From positions 1-50,510 of the forward strand of contig JABDEJ010000001.1 in NCBI GenBank assembly GCA_013287095.1: 50,510 nt of DNA, given 5' to 3'. This document shows, piece after piece, positions 33,593-43,606 of this stretch. How positions within the stretch are numbered: the first letter of the stretch is position 1; each line of letters begins with the position of its first letter. The DNA comes from Bacteroidota bacterium. Lineage in GTDB: Bacteria; Bacteroidota; Bacteroidia; CAILMK01. A model generated the notes under the pieces. It made no database searches. It was not told the origin of the DNA and saw nothing but the letters and a program-made list of their open reading frames with translations. The translations under genes and the position numbers were made by a program.

Positions 33593-35991
33593 TACCTTTC
33601 AATGACAAACTTATCGGTAAAAATATCCCCATCCGATGTTGTGATCTTTACAAGATATGTCCCGTTTGGGAGTTCGAGCGATGATAAAGAAATACTTCCA
33701 TTTCCCGCAACTTTTCGGGGAAACTGAGAATTAATAACCATCTTCCCATTGGTATCAAAAATCTGAACTGAATTTATGATTTTATCATTTTTAATATTGA
33801 TATTCAGGCTATTATTTGCAGGATTTGGATAGATTGAAATGGCGTGATCAGTGTATAAAACAGGGGTAATGCCTGCCCGGGAATCATAAGCCCCAAAAGC
33901 ATATTGGCCCTTTTTCAGGTTCAGGATTTTTATGTTCCCCAATTCATCTGTATGGTTGCTACCCATAGCTTTTGTGTAGTCGGTATTTTCGGTTAGCAAA
34001 GTCCAGTCACCGCCAACAAGTGGTTTATACATTAAAACAATACTATCTTCAAGTGTGTTTTTGAGAAAATCATTGTCCAGATAACCGCCATTATAAGGTG
34101 AAGACAAGTATCTTCCGTCATATTGTAAAGTAGCAGTTGCATGAAAACCGGTAGGCAAAATACCGTCAATAGTCCAGTACCGGTCAGACGAAAGACGGAT
34201 ATTCTTAGGGGTATTTGGAGTTCTTTCAGCGCCTATCCAGTTATGAACTACATATACCAAAGAAGAGTCTTTCAAAGAATCCACATCCAAGGTTATCAGG
34301 CTTTCGTTGTATGTATAAGTCCCTGTTTTTTTAACAGTCATATATTGTTTGGTAGTAGCGTCTGGAAGTTTACCATCCATGTCTAATGCATAAAATAACG
34401 GGTTTATAGGTAATTGTGCATTGATATTACCAAAGCTATCAGCCGTGAAAGAAATATCTGTCCGTTTCCAGTTGACATCAAAGCTATTCAGGGTAAGGGG
34501 CGTATTTTTGTAGGGGAAATTATTATCAACGCCCCTTAGTTCCACCTTTGGCCTGAGATGGCCGTTTGGTAAGGCAAGAACCCCATTTATTTCATAGTGC
34601 GGCCATCCTTTACCAAATATCCATTCGTTAAAGAATTCGGTCATGTTAACACCTGTTGCAGTAGTTAGCACATTTTCAAAGTCAGTGCTTGAGGCACTTT
34701 TGTACATAAATTCATGCTGGTATGCCTTGTTTCCAACGATGAAAAGGCTGTCACCGAGATAATTTCTGAGAGCGCGCACGGCGCAAGAGCCTTTTTCATA
34801 AATCGTAGGCCCGTATGTATATTCAATTGGCATAGGGCTAATAGGGCGATCGGCACTGTCAACTATATGAGCGTATCTTAGGGCCTGATATCTCGTTCCC
34901 ATGGCATACTGATCATAATTTTTTTGACCATATAGCTGTTGCTGATAAAAGCCTTCGTTATAGCTGGCCCATCCCTCATTGAGCCACATATCTTCAGGAG
35001 AGGAGCAGGTTACCTCATCTCCCCACCATTGGTGTGACAGTTCATGGGCCCAAAGGTATTCACTACTAAGCCCTCCTTCAATGACATCATTGGGCAAAGC
35101 AATATTGCTCGCGTGTTCCATAGCACCACCTGTAAAGTTGATGCCTACAAATCCCACACGGTCAAAAGGGTAGGGACCATACGCATTTTCATACTCGGCC
35201 AATATCTGGTTTAAGTGCTGGAATGTTGTCTTTTCGATCGTAGAATCACCCGGAACGATCCCGATCATTATCGGAATCGTTGATCCAGTAACGCTTTTGT
35301 AACTGCTATATATTGTTTTGTATATGCCAATCGCGACAGAAGCAAGATAAGGGACTATTGGTTGTCTCATTTCCCAATGCCAGGTGAGGGTGTTGTCAGA
35401 GTTTAAAACTGAGTCTATTAAAAGTCCATTACAGAAAGCCTTATGGGTATTTTTGCTCTTTATAAAAAAACTGAAAGTCGCCTTATCTATAAAATCATCC
35501 ACGCAAGGGAACCAAACCCTGCCCAAATTATGAGGATTGGTATTGAGACCGATTCCAAGGTTAAATGCATAATTGTTGGAAGCATCAAAATAAAAACCAC
35601 CCCAACTATTAGAAAACGGCTTGCCATGATACCACGCCGTCACAGAAAATGAATCTCCTGCATTATATGGCACAACAGGTTTTATTGTCAGCAGCGAATC
35701 ATTGTAAATATACGGAACAGCCTTTCCATTTTCTGTCACAGAATCCACGTTCAATTTGTATAGTTCCAGCGATAACCGGTTCAGGCCGTTGATAACACTT
35801 ACTCCTGATACTTTACATGAGCCAGATATTGTCTTTGTTGATAGATTGCTTAAATCAAGAGAAATCGAGTAATGGGTCACATTGAAGGAATCTGACCTTG
35901 TATCAGACGTTGCAGCAGAGGCCTTAAAAGTGCTGAAAAATATTGCACAAAAAGCGATTGATAATTGTGGAAAAATGTATTTGGCGATCAT
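33592..35991 (-). CDS. Secreted M1 family aminopeptidase with T9SS type A sorting domain
   Basis: This is a zinc aminopeptidase of 799 residues. A signal peptide (residues 1-26, ending FKASAA) leads into the M1 beta domain. The substrate-binding GGAMEH motif is near residue 290 and the zinc site HELSH is at 316-320, with the third ligand Glu339 in LNEGWASY at the usual distance. The C-terminal ~80 residues (SIYPNPANNSLNINI... ELPNGTYLVKI... FVIER) are a type A T9SS signal, so the enzyme is exported through the outer membrane and probably helps degrade peptides outside the cell. It is divergent from gyrA. The catalytic residues look complete; specificity is unknown. Confidence 0.95.
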   Translation of the reverse strand: MIAKYIFPQLSIAFCAIFFSTFKASAATSDTRSDSFNVTHYSISLDLSNLSTKTISGSCKVSGVSVINGLNRLSLELYKLNVDSVTENGKAVPYIYNDSLLTIKPVVPYNAGDSFSVTAWYHGKPFSNSWGGFYFDASNNYAFNLGIGLNTNPHNLGRVWFPCVDDFIDKATFSFFIKSKNTHKAFCNGLLIDSVLNSDNTLTWHWEMRQPIVPYLASVAIGIYKTIYSSYKSVTGSTIPIMIGIVPGDSTIEKTTFQHLNQILAEYENAYGPYPFDRVGFVGINFTGGAMEHASNIALPNDVIEGGLSSEYLWAHELSHQWWGDEVTCSSPEDMWLNEGWASYNEGFYQQQLYGQKNYDQYAMGTRYQALRYAHIVDSADRPISPMPIEYTYGPTIYEKGSCAVRALRNYLGDSLFIVGNKAYQHEFMYKSASSTDFENVLTTATGVNMTEFFNEWIFGKGWPHYEINGVLALPNGHLRPKVELRGVDNNFPYKNTPLTLNSFDVNWKRTDISFTADSFGNINAQLPINPLFYALDMDGKLPDATTKQYMTVKKTGTYTYNESLITLDVDSLKDSSLVYVVHNWIGAERTPNTPKNIRLSSDRYWTIDGILPTGFHATATLQYDGRYLSSPYNGGYLDNDFLKNTLEDSIVLMYKPLVGGDWTLLTENTDYTKAMGSNHTDELGNIKILNLKKGQYAFGAYDSRAGITPVLYTDHAISIYPNPANNSLNINIKNDKIINSVQIFDTNGKMVINSQFPRKVAGNGSISLSSLELPNGTYLVKITTSDGDIFTDKFVIER

Positions 35992-36039
35992 GCGGTTATT
36001 CGATAATTTAGACCGAAATTTGTACTTGATTTACATGAA

Positions 36040-36047
36040 CAAATATA
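36040..36047 (-). promoter_or_regulatory. -7 box upstream of the M1 peptidase gene
   Basis: TATATTTG on the minus strand matches TAnnTTTG exactly, ~49 nt before the ATG, in the 170-bp divergent gap with gyrA. No good -33 box is present. Confidence 0.45.
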
Positions 36048-36161
36048 CGTCTAAAAACTGCTTTCGGACACTGTTTACGAAAAGGTTGATCCGCATTCTG
36101 GGGTTTTTATGTATATAATTCATTCATTTTGAACTAAACGGGAAATATTTTTAAAACAAAG

Positions 36162-38702
36162 ATGGAAGACGAAAAGATTATACCGATCAATATCGAAGAA
36201 GAAATGAAGACGGCATACATTGATTATTCAATGTCGGTTATTGTTTCCAGAGCTTTGCCAGATGTCAGGGATGGCTTGAAACCTGTTCACCGGAGGGTAT
36301 TGTACGGGATGACAGAACTTGGATTGGCTCACAATCGTCCTTATAAGAAATCAGCGCGTATCGTAGGAGAAGTACTTGGTAAGTATCATCCGCACGGTGA
36401 TACGTCTGTCTATGACACCATGGTGCGTATGGCCCAGGATTGGTCTATGAGATATACTTTGGTAGACGGCCAGGGAAACTTTGGTTCTGTAGATGGTGAC
36501 AATCCTGCGGCAATGAGGTACACAGAGGCGCGTCTGACAAAGATCGCCGAAGAATTACTTGTAGATATTGATAAGGATACTGTTGAGTTCCGTCCGAACT
36601 TTGATGAATCCCTGAGCGAACCAACGGTTCTCCCTTCGAAAATTCCTAACTTATTAATAAACGGCGCATCCGGTATCGCCGTAGGAATGGCAACAAACAT
36701 GCCTCCTCACAACCTGAGCGAAGTTATAGACGGCATCATGGCTTATATTGACGACCATGACATTACTATTGATGAACTGAGAAAATATGTAAAAGCCCCG
36801 GATTTCCCTACTGGAGGCATTATTTATGGCTACGAAGGTGTTAAAACAGCTTTCGAAACCGGAAGGGGCAGAATCGTTATGCGTGCCAGGGCAACCATTG
36901 AGCAGCTTCCAGGCAACCGCGAAAGAATTATCGTAAGCGAAATTCCGTACCAGGTAAACAAAGCTACCATGATCGGTAAGACATGGGACATGGTAAGTGA
37001 AAAAATCCTGGAAGGTATTTCGGAGATACGGGATGAAAGTGACCGTACCGGTATGCGCATTGTATATGAAATCAAACGCGATGCCGATGCAAACGTGGTA
37101 TTAAACAAATTGTTTAAATACACTGCGCTACAAAGCTCATTTAGTGTAAATAACATCGCTCTGGTTCATGGCCGTCCGATTGCCCTGAACCTGAAAGACA
37201 TGATCAGGCATTTTGTTGATCACAGGCATGAAGTGGTGGTCCGCAGAACCAAGTATGATCTCGCTGAAGCTGAAAAAAGAGCCCACATTTTAGAAGGATT
37301 GCTTATTGCGATAGACAACCTGGATGAAGTGATCAACATCATTCGCGCCTCTGCAACGCCTGATATTGCGCGGGATGGTTTGATGGGACGTTTTGGGTTG
37401 ACAGAAATTCAATCCAAAGCGATTCTTGACCTGCGTTTGCAAAGACTTACCGGACTTGAAAGAGATAAGATCAAAGCAGAATATGCTGAGATCATGGAAC
37501 TGATTGATTATCTGAAAAAAATCCTTGCTGATGAAGTACTTCGGATGACTATTATCAAAGAAGAGCTTGCTGACATCAAGAAAAAATACGGTGACGAAAG
37601 AAAAACAGAGATCGTGTATGCCGGGGATGAACTGACCTTGGAAGATATGATTGAAGATGAGGATGTTGTGATTACCATTAGCCACTTAGGCTACATGAAG
37701 CGCACTACCGTCCGCGATTATAAAACCCAGGGCAGGGGAGGGAAAGGCTCAAAAGGCGCTACTTCAAGGGAAGAGGATTTCATTGAGCATCTTTTTGTAG
37801 CAAGTACCCATAGCTGGATGTTGTTTTTCACAGAGCTGGGCAAATGTTACTGGTTGCGGGTCTATGAAATTCCTGAAGGTGGCAGAACCACAAAGGGAAG
37901 GGCTATTCAAAATCTGATAGCCATCGAAAAAGAAGACAAGATCAGGGCATACATAAGTATTAAGAATATAACAGATGAAGACTACCTGAAGAGTAACTTC
38001 ATCCTGTTTGCTACCAAAAAAGGCGTCATCAAGAAAACCGCCCTTGAAGCTTATTCAAGGCCTCGTCAAAAAGGTATTATCGCCATAAACATTGTTGAAG
38101 ACGATCAATTGCTGGAAGCGGTATTAACCAATGATTCCAGTGAGGTGATCATAGCAACCAAGTTCGGCCAGGCCATTCGCTTCTCAGAAAACAGGGTACG
38201 TTCCATGGGCAGAAACTCCACAGGAGTTCGCGGGGTTAGATTGAGTGAAGAAATGGATGATGAAGTAGTTGGTATGGTTTGTATGAGTGATTTATCTTCA
38301 ACCATATTGGTCGTGTCTGAAAAAGGATACGGAAAGAGGTCATTGATTGAAGATTACCGCGTGACAAACCGTGGCGGCAAGGGTGTTAAAACGCTGTCTA
38401 TCACTGAAAAAACGGGGAAACTTGTTGCTATATTAAATGTTGACGATACACATGACCTGATGATCATCACCAAAAACGGTATTTTGATCAGGATATCCGT
38501 AGCTGAAGAAATCCGGACAATGGGCAGGGCAACGCAAGGCGTCAGGCTGATTAAATTAAATGCGAATGATGAAATAGCCTCTATTGCCAGACTGGATGAA
38601 ATGGAAAAAGAAGACGAAGATGAAATTGAAAATGAGGATATTGCAAATTCTGAAAACGAAGGGGAGGAGCAGGAATCTTCTAATGAGAACGAAGAAATTT
38701 AA
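36162..38702 (+). CDS. gyrA: DNA gyrase subunit A
   Basis: This is the DNA-cleaving subunit of gyrase (846 residues). The winged-helix region carries [19 protein letters not shown]; Thr81 is at the position of E. coli Ser83 and Asp is kept at the Asp87 position. The active-site Tyr120 is in [10 protein letters not shown] coiled-coil and gate region follows, then the beta-pinwheel C-terminal domain with a GyrA box QGRGGKG at residue 523, which separates it from ParC. The last ~35 residues are strongly acidic ([15 protein letters not shown] and on), like acidic GyrA tails known to tune supercoiling in some species. A TPR gene follows after 10 nt. Confidence 0.97.
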   Translation: MEDEKIIPINIEEEMKTAYIDYSMSVIVSRALPDVRDGLKPVHRRVLYGMTELGLAHNRPYKKSARIVGEVLGKYHPHGDTSVYDTMVRMAQDWSMRYTLVDGQGNFGSVDGDNPAAMRYTEARLTKIAEELLVDIDKDTVEFRPNFDESLSEPTVLPSKIPNLLINGASGIAVGMATNMPPHNLSEVIDGIMAYIDDHDITIDELRKYVKAPDFPTGGIIYGYEGVKTAFETGRGRIVMRARATIEQLPGNRERIIVSEIPYQVNKATMIGKTWDMVSEKILEGISEIRDESDRTGMRIVYEIKRDADANVVLNKLFKYTALQSSFSVNNIALVHGRPIALNLKDMIRHFVDHRHEVVVRRTKYDLAEAEKRAHILEGLLIAIDNLDEVINIIRASATPDIARDGLMGRFGLTEIQSKAILDLRLQRLTGLERDKIKAEYAEIMELIDYLKKILADEVLRMTIIKEELADIKKKYGDERKTEIVYAGDELTLEDMIEDEDVVITISHLGYMKRTTVRDYKTQGRGGKGSKGATSREEDFIEHLFVASTHSWMLFFTELGKCYWLRVYEIPEGGRTTKGRAIQNLIAIEKEDKIRAYISIKNITDEDYLKSNFILFATKKGVIKKTALEAYSRPRQKGIIAINIVEDDQLLEAVLTNDSSEVIIATKFGQAIRFSENRVRSMGRNSTGVRGVRLSEEMDDEVVGMVCMSDLSSTILVVSEKGYGKRSLIEDYRVTNRGGKGVKTLSITEKTGKLVAILNVDDTHDLMIITKNGILIRISVAEEIRTMGRATQGVRLIKLNANDEIASIARLDEMEKEDEDEIENEDIANSENEGEEQESSNENEEI

Positions 38703-38712
38703 CCATAATAAT

Positions 38713-39975
38713 ATGAAAAAGCATATTTGGCTTATGGCCTCTGTTGGACTATTTATGACAGTTCAGACTTTGGCGCAGCACTCTAAGGTAACAAGCGCAT
38801 GGAGTTATCTGCAAACCAAGGATTATGACAAGGCTGTTGAAGCCATTAACCTGGCAGCCCAGAATGATGATACCAAAGGAGAAGCAAAAACCTGGTTTTA
38901 TAGGGGAGAGGCTTATGATGGATTATATACCAGTACTGTTAAAAGCCTCAAGGATAAGACCAAAGGCAAAGATGAAGCAGCCATAAAAGCCTATAATGAC
39001 TATGTTTCGACCAATATCGATCTGAAAGAGGCCGCGAATTCCTATATAAAAACCATTGAATTGGATTCAAAGAAGGATTTTCCGGAGGCAAAAGATCTAC
39101 TCGTAAACGATGCATTGACATTGTACAATGATGCTTATACATCTTATAATAATAAGAAATATGCCGAGTCACTGGATAAATTCAAGCAATTCATGTTATC
39201 CTATAACGCATTGGGAGATGCAAAAGCAAAGATAGATAAAGCATTTTCCAGCGTAAAGCCTCCGATAGATATCAGGGAAATAAAGCTATACATGGCAGGA
39301 TGCGCACTACAACTTAAAGACCGTGACCAGGCAAAGCAACTATTGCAGGAACTGGCTGACTCTAAATATCCGAATCCGGTAATTTATCTGAACCTTACCA
39401 AAATGTATGAGAGGGATAACGATACTGCAAAAGCATTGACCGTTCTGGATAAAGGACTCGATGCCTTGCCAGATAGCTTAAAAAGCGGCGTACTGGTTGA
39501 AAAGCTCAACATATATCTTAGCCAGGGGAAATCTTCCGATGCTATAACGGTTGCAGAATCGGCCATAAAACAAAATCCCAAAAACATTAGTCTTTATGTG
39601 GCATTAGCCAATTTGTATGCACACCAAAAGCAGTATGATAAGGCAACTGAAATATTCAAGCAGGCATCTGCAATCAACAATGATAATTTTGCCCTTGCCA
39701 GCAGTGAAGGATTGCTGAAATATAATTTGGGTGTGGACAAGTTCAATCTATCCATTGATGCCAAAGCCGCAGCTGACCAGGACAAATATCTTGCCCAGGC
39801 CAGGGAATTTTGGAAGGATGCCATAAAGGATCTGGAGCATGCTTTGACCTTACAAAGAACTTCCACGGATCAGCAGAATCTCAAGGATGCTTATGATGCT
39901 TTATCAAAGATGTATTATCATTTAGATGATCCTACAAACGGGAAGAAATACAACGAGCTATTCAAGCAGCAATAG
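38713..39975 (+). CDS. Exported tetratricopeptide repeat protein downstream of gyrA
   Basis: This 420-residue protein has a signal peptide (KKHIWLMASVGLFMTVQTLAQ). The rest is almost wholly helical TPR-like repeats, for example YLQTKDYDKAVEAINLAAQ near the start, then AGCALQLKDRDQAKQLLQEL and YVALANLYAHQKQYDKATEIF. The ATG at 38713 is chosen because it opens the signal peptide and falls 10 nt after gyrA; upstream in-frame codons lie inside gyrA. It is probably periplasmic and co-transcribed with gyrA. Partner and function are unknown. Confidence 0.88.
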   Translation: MKKHIWLMASVGLFMTVQTLAQHSKVTSAWSYLQTKDYDKAVEAINLAAQNDDTKGEAKTWFYRGEAYDGLYTSTVKSLKDKTKGKDEAAIKAYNDYVSTNIDLKEAANSYIKTIELDSKKDFPEAKDLLVNDALTLYNDAYTSYNNKKYAESLDKFKQFMLSYNALGDAKAKIDKAFSSVKPPIDIREIKLYMAGCALQLKDRDQAKQLLQELADSKYPNPVIYLNLTKMYERDNDTAKALTVLDKGLDALPDSLKSGVLVEKLNIYLSQGKSSDAITVAESAIKQNPKNISLYVALANLYAHQKQYDKATEIFKQASAINNDNFALASSEGLLKYNLGVDKFNLSIDAKAAADQDKYLAQAREFWKDAIKDLEHALTLQRTSTDQQNLKDAYDALSKMYYHLDDPTNGKKYNELFKQQ

Positions 39976-40210
39976 AGGAGAATCCCTGAATTTGTGGCTA
40001 TTTGAAGTATATACACCTCTGTATCAAAGAAAACATTATTTAACATAATGTAAATTATGTAACAAAAGGAGTTCTGGTTTTTTGAGGAGTCGCTATTCGA
40101 ATACTTTTAAAATGCCTTCGAATTTGGAACAACCTAAAGTTAATGTTTCAACAAATTTGGTTGAACATTCATCATGACTCAATCCTTGTTTCTAAATTGC
40201 GAAGAAAACA

Positions 40211-40243
40211 AAAGTTGGCAACTTTAAAAAAGTTGTCAACTTA
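40211..40243. repeat. 15-nt palindrome doublet, copy C
   Basis: AAAGTTGGCAACTTT (40211-40225) and AAAGTTGTCAACTTA (40229-40243) start 18 nt apart, with spacer AAA. Confidence 0.85.
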
Positions 40244-40266
40244 AATTGCACCAAAAGATTTTTGGA

Positions 40267-40299
40267 TGAGTTGACAACTTTCCAAAAGTTGCCAATTCT
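40267..40299. repeat. 15-nt palindrome doublet, copy D (inverted orientation)
   Basis: TGAGTTGACAACTTT (40267-40281) and AAAGTTGCCAATTCT (40285-40299) are again 18 nt apart. The spacer CCA is the complement of the TGG spacer of copy B, so this copy seems to lie in the opposite orientation. It ends 15 nt before the aldo/keto reductase ATG. Confidence 0.75.
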
Positions 40300-40313
40300 A
40301 AAAACTATAATTT

Positions 40314-41336
40314 ATGAAATACAAAAAACTCGGTGATACCGGACTCCTGGTATCTGAACTTTGCCTGGGTACCATGACCTTTGGCGGTAAAGGAATCTGG
40401 ACAAATATTGGTCAACTCGAACAGGATATTGTAAACCAAATGGTAAAAGGCGCCATTGATGCAGGGATCAATTTTATAGATACTGCCAATGTCTATTCTG
40501 AAGGTATGTCTGAAACCATGACCGGCAAAGCCATCAAAGATCTCGGACTAAAGCGTGAAGACCTGGTTATCGCCACTAAAGTATTGGGACGTATGGGGCC
40601 CGGCTCAAATGACGCTGGATTGAGTCGCAAACATATTCTTGCCCAGGCCGATGCAAGCCTTAAGAGACTTGATATGGATTATGTTGACCTATATCAGATC
40701 CATGGAGTCGATCCATTGACACCCTATGAGGAAACCATGGATGCACTTAATACCCTGATACAAAACGGAAAAGTACGTTATATCGGCTGCAGCAACCACC
40801 CTGCCTGGAAAATCATGAAGGCCAATGCCATATCTGAAAGAAAAGATCTTGCTCGTTTCCAATCATTACAAGCCTATTATACCATTGCCAGTCGCGACCT
40901 GGAACGCGAAATTGTCCCCATGCTCCATGACCAAAAAATGGGATTAATGGTTTGGAGCCCTTTGGCCGGTGGATTCCTAACTGGCAAATACCGTAGAGAA
41001 GGCAATGAAGACAGCAACTCCCGGAGAATTAATTTTGACTTCCCTCCCATTAACAAAGAACGCGCTTTTGACGTGATTGATACCATTGAGCCGATTGCAA
41101 AATCCAAAGGCGTATCTATTGCCCAGATTGCTTTGGCCTGGCTGCTGCATCAGCAAGTGGTTACTACTGTCATTATTGGTGCAAAAAAGATGGATCAATT
41201 GGACGATAACTTAAAGGCTATTGATATACAATTAACATCTGATGAGTTATCCAAACTAAATGAAGTAAGTGCTTTGCCTGCTGAATATCCGGGTTGGATG
41301 CTGGAAAGACAAGGAAGCAATAGAAAGGAAGGTTAA
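40314..41336 (+). CDS. Aldo/keto reductase
   Basis: This NADPH-dependent oxidoreductase of 340 residues belongs to the YajO/Tas-like branch. The catalytic tetrad is visible as Asp56 and Tyr61 (FIDTANVYSEG), Lys89 (VIATKV) and His130 (LYQIHG). The cofactor-end motif GAKKMDQLDDNL lies near the C terminus. It is cytoplasmic; the natural substrate cannot be told. It stands alone behind the hairpin-rich gap, and its TAA overlaps the stop of the convergent barrel-protein gene in the shared sequence TTAA. Confidence 0.93.
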   Translation: MKYKKLGDTGLLVSELCLGTMTFGGKGIWTNIGQLEQDIVNQMVKGAIDAGINFIDTANVYSEGMSETMTGKAIKDLGLKREDLVIATKVLGRMGPGSNDAGLSRKHILAQADASLKRLDMDYVDLYQIHGVDPLTPYEETMDALNTLIQNGKVRYIGCSNHPAWKIMKANAISERKDLARFQSLQAYYTIASRDLEREIVPMLHDQKMGLMVWSPLAGGFLTGKYRREGNEDSNSRRINFDFPPINKERAFDVIDTIEPIAKSKGVSIAQIALAWLLHQQVVTTVIIGAKKMDQLDDNLKAIDIQLTSDELSKLNEVSALPAEYPGWMLERQGSNRKEG

Positions 41337-42064
41337 TTGGCGCTCTTTGCTAAAATATGGTATTTTGCTCCAAGTTCAAGCCCCAGCATTCTTTCGTAAA
41401 AAACATTTGGATAGGCGTATATATCATAATGTGCTACGTCATGATAATTGACGAGAGCCATTCTGTACATTGGTGAAAAATAATAACTCCATTTCTGACT
41501 GGCTTTCATCTCAAAACCCAAAGCAAACTGGAGATAGTTTTGATAAATTGTTGTTTGCCCCACCTGAATTTTGTAGTCGTAGGCATCAGGATATGTTTTC
41601 GCAACTGCAAACGAACTAACATCCCCAATGGATGCATAAGCTCGGTAATGTTTTTTATTCAATGCGTAATAGTTTAAAGAGCATGGAAGCTCAAGAATAT
41701 GAATATTTGCATTTTCTATATCATAATCAAGGTTCCAACCTCCTTCAACGTTCATTGAATAAATATCCCATTTTACTATGGAAGTATTATAAAGCAGATA
41801 TCCAACTCCTGCCTCCAATGAAAAATTCTTAAGAACTTCGTAGTCAATTTTGAAATCTGCAGCAGGCAATGTATTAAGTGAAGGGTAATAATAATTGATT
41901 CCAAGCCCGTTTTGAATGCCTACAATTCCAGACCAATAATCACCTGTAAAGTGAGGAATTAATCCACCCGACACGGACCAGCGCGAATTGTTTTCCTCTT
42001 GCGCAGAAGCAATACCTGTTTGAAATATAACCGCAAAAGCAAAAACTGCAAAATGTTTTTTCAT
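41333..42064 (-). CDS. Predicted outer-membrane beta-barrel protein
   Basis: This 243-residue protein has a signal peptide ending IASAQ-E. Its body alternates aromatic and polar residues in likely strands (FSLEAGVGYLLYNT, YLQFALGFEMKASQKWSYYF, MLGLELGAKYHIL), as in small porin-like barrels of this phylum. No named family is recognised by eye. It starts 7 nt after an unrecognised lipoprotein gene, so the two probably form an envelope-protein operon. Confidence 0.7.
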   Translation of the reverse strand: MKKHFAVFAFAVIFQTGIASAQEENNSRWSVSGGLIPHFTGDYWSGIVGIQNGLGINYYYPSLNTLPAADFKIDYEVLKNFSLEAGVGYLLYNTSIVKWDIYSMNVEGGWNLDYDIENANIHILELPCSLNYYALNKKHYRAYASIGDVSSFAVAKTYPDAYDYKIQVGQTTIYQNYLQFALGFEMKASQKWSYYFSPMYRMALVNYHDVAHYDIYAYPNVFYERMLGLELGAKYHILAKSAN

Positions 42065-42071
42065 TGGACGG

Positions 42072-42731
42072 TTATTTCTTAATAGTCAAAGCCTTAAGGA
42101 GATATGCAGGGTAATTCGTTACCCTTCTTTCAATAATGCCAATATTCTTAACGAAATACAACTCGGAAAAATTATATCCCATCAAGCCTTTTAAATATAA
42201 AACATTCCTAAAAGTATGGCCTAAAACCTGAAAGGAATCTAAAATAGTTGCGGAGTTATTGTGATTCCCATTATAAGAACCCACTCCTTGAAAAATCCCT
42301 CCCGATTCCATTATATCAGGGTTTGTCAACAAACCGTGCCCCAGGTCAGAAAAGCCAAAATAGCAATTAGTTAGATCATCTTCGGTACGGGCAGCGGTAG
42401 CATCCAAATTACCCATAACCTGCGAAGTATAGCCGACTGTTATATTTTCATATTCGTAATGAGTGTTTGCATAGTCCAACTCATCACCGCCATATCCATA
42501 AAACGCAATATTGTACGAAGTTTCATTCACAGTATCTACATCAGAAGACCCTTCTTTTTGATATACCCATTGAGAACCAATATTATATGATGCAAAGTAG
42601 GCAGTGCATGTTGAATCAACAAGGATTTTTTTCCCCACAAAAGGAAGTAGTTGCTCCTTATAACATGATGAACTCACAATAATAAGTGCGCCTATACAGA
42701 AACATAGAAAAAATTTATGAATGACAGCCAT
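42072..42731 (-). CDS. Unrecognised lipoprotein
   Basis: This 219-residue protein has a lipoprotein signal (FFLCFCIGALIIVSSSC, Cys near residue 23). The rest looks beta-rich and polar, for example YFASYNIGSQWVYQKEG near the start and ILDSFQVLGHTFRNVLYLKG near the end. The layout of an initial SQWVY strand and a late FVKNIGIIERR strand resembles small secreted Bacteroidota lipoproteins, but I cannot assign a family. It is the first gene of a pair with the barrel protein 7 nt downstream. Confidence 0.7.
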   Translation of the reverse strand: MAVIHKFFLCFCIGALIIVSSSCYKEQLLPFVGKKILVDSTCTAYFASYNIGSQWVYQKEGSSDVDTVNETSYNIAFYGYGGDELDYANTHYEYENITVGYTSQVMGNLDATAARTEDDLTNCYFGFSDLGHGLLTNPDIMESGGIFQGVGSYNGNHNNSATILDSFQVLGHTFRNVLYLKGLMGYNFSELYFVKNIGIIERRVTNYPAYLLKALTIKK

Positions 42732-42897
42732 TTCCTAAATTTTATTACTTCCTAACCTTCCTTTCTTAAGCAATTATACAAATTATATTATACAAATCCA
42801 AATTTCTGATACCTTAATTTATTGCATGACTGCGAGAATGGTCTTATTTGTTAGGCAGTGCAATTTTTTTTCGACTCCTACCCTACTGTTTTTTATC

Positions 42898-42905
42898 TAA
42901 CTTTG
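42898..42905 (+). promoter_or_regulatory. -7 box of the LolD-like gene
   Basis: TAACTTTG followed by CACC matches TAnnTTTG exactly and lies 17 nt before the ATG at 42923. The -33 region (T-rich, 42862-42873) has no clear TTTG at the right distance. Confidence 0.5.
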
Positions 42906-42922
42906 CACCTTACAATGGCACG

Positions 42923-43606
42923 ATGATTACAGGGGAAGGGATCGAAAAAAGCTATGGGAATCTGCGCGTATTGAAAGGCGTTGATTTCGAGGTTAAAAAA
43001 GGCGAGATCGTTGCGGTTGTCGGCCCCAGCGGTGCCGGAAAAAGTACTCTCCTCCATATCATTGGGACTCTTGATAGTCCAGATTCAGGTCATGTTGTCA
43101 TTGAGGGAATCAACCCTGCCAAACTTGGATCAAAAGCCCTTGCAGATTTTCGAAACAAGAACATTGGTTTTATTTTTCAGTTTCATCACTTGCTCCCGGA
43201 GTTTACTGCAATAGAGAATGTATGTATTCCTGGATATATCGCAGGGAAATCAAGGACTACCGTGCAACCTATTGCCAAAGATCTTTTAACAGAACTGGGC
43301 CTGGGTGATCGTTTAAACCACAAGCCCTCAGAACTTTCCGGTGGGGAACAACAACGCGTGGCAGTGGCAAGAGCTCTTATCAATAGGCCAACCGTTATTC
43401 TCGCGGATGAACCTTCCGGAAATCTTGATACGCAAAATGCAAGGGAGCTGCATAAATTGTTCTTTCAGCTACGTGACCATTACAACCAGACCTTTATTAT
43501 CGTGACCCATAATGACGAACTTGCCGGAATGGCAAACCGAAAACTCATGATGCGCGATGGTAGAATTATTGAAAGCGTTACAACTCATGAGGAGGCATTG
43601 ATATGA
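42923..43606 (+). CDS. ABC transporter ATPase, LolD/MacB type
   Basis: This 227-residue stand-alone ABC ATPase has Walker [10 protein letters not shown] at residues 34-42, Q-loop [13 protein letters not shown], signature [15 protein letters not shown], Walker [13 protein letters not shown] and H-loop [17 protein letters not shown] and DEPSGNLD are typical of LolD, the ATPase that drives lipoprotein release with LolC/E. No permease is adjacent, so the partner is unknown. The ATG at 42923 is chosen over an earlier TTG because the fold begins there and a -7 box lies just upstream. It overlaps kdsB by ATGA, which suggests coupled translation with a lipopolysaccharide gene. Confidence 0.9.
   Translation: MITGEGIEKSYGNLRVLKGVDFEVKKGEIVAVVGPSGAGKSTLLHIIGTLDSPDSGHVVIEGINPAKLGSKALADFRNKNIGFIFQFHHLLPEFTAIENVCIPGYIAGKSRTTVQPIAKDLLTELGLGDRLNHKPSELSGGEQQRVAVARALINRPTVILADEPSGNLDTQNARELHKLFFQLRDHYNQTFIIVTHNDELAGMANRKLMMRDGRIIESVTTHEEALI
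43590..43595 (+). promoter_or_regulatory. Shine-Dalgarno site of kdsB inside the ABC gene
   Basis: AGGAGG lies 7 nt before the kdsB ATG, inside the end of the ABC ATPase gene. Such full sites are rare elsewhere in this window, where starts mostly follow A-rich leaders. It supports the ATG at 43603. Confidence 0.55.

Larger units (their letters stand above)
39976..40313. other. Gene-free 338 bp with five successive inverted repeats
   Basis: No coding frame stands out. In order there are inverted repeats at 40043-40060 (ACATAAT/ATTATGT), 40095-40123 (ATTCGAA/TTCGAAT, 15-nt loop) and 40142-40169 (AATGTTTCAAC/GTTGAACATT, 7-nt loop, one bulge), then two palindrome doublets at 40211-40243 and 40267-40299. 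None has a T-run. A structured untranslated RNA or a cluster of repeat insertions are both possible. Confidence 0.65.

Noticed and set aside
36390..36410. Thr81 of GyrA as a quinolone-resistance change
   Set aside because: Thr or Ser at this site occurs naturally in many species; without relatives it cannot be called a mutation.
38584..38712. Upstream start for the TPR protein inside gyrA
   Set aside because: These codons are gyrA in another frame; the signal peptide starts at 38713.
42848..42922. TTG start 75 nt upstream for the LolD-like ATPase
   Set aside because: The added residues are unlike the family and lie upstream of the -7 box.
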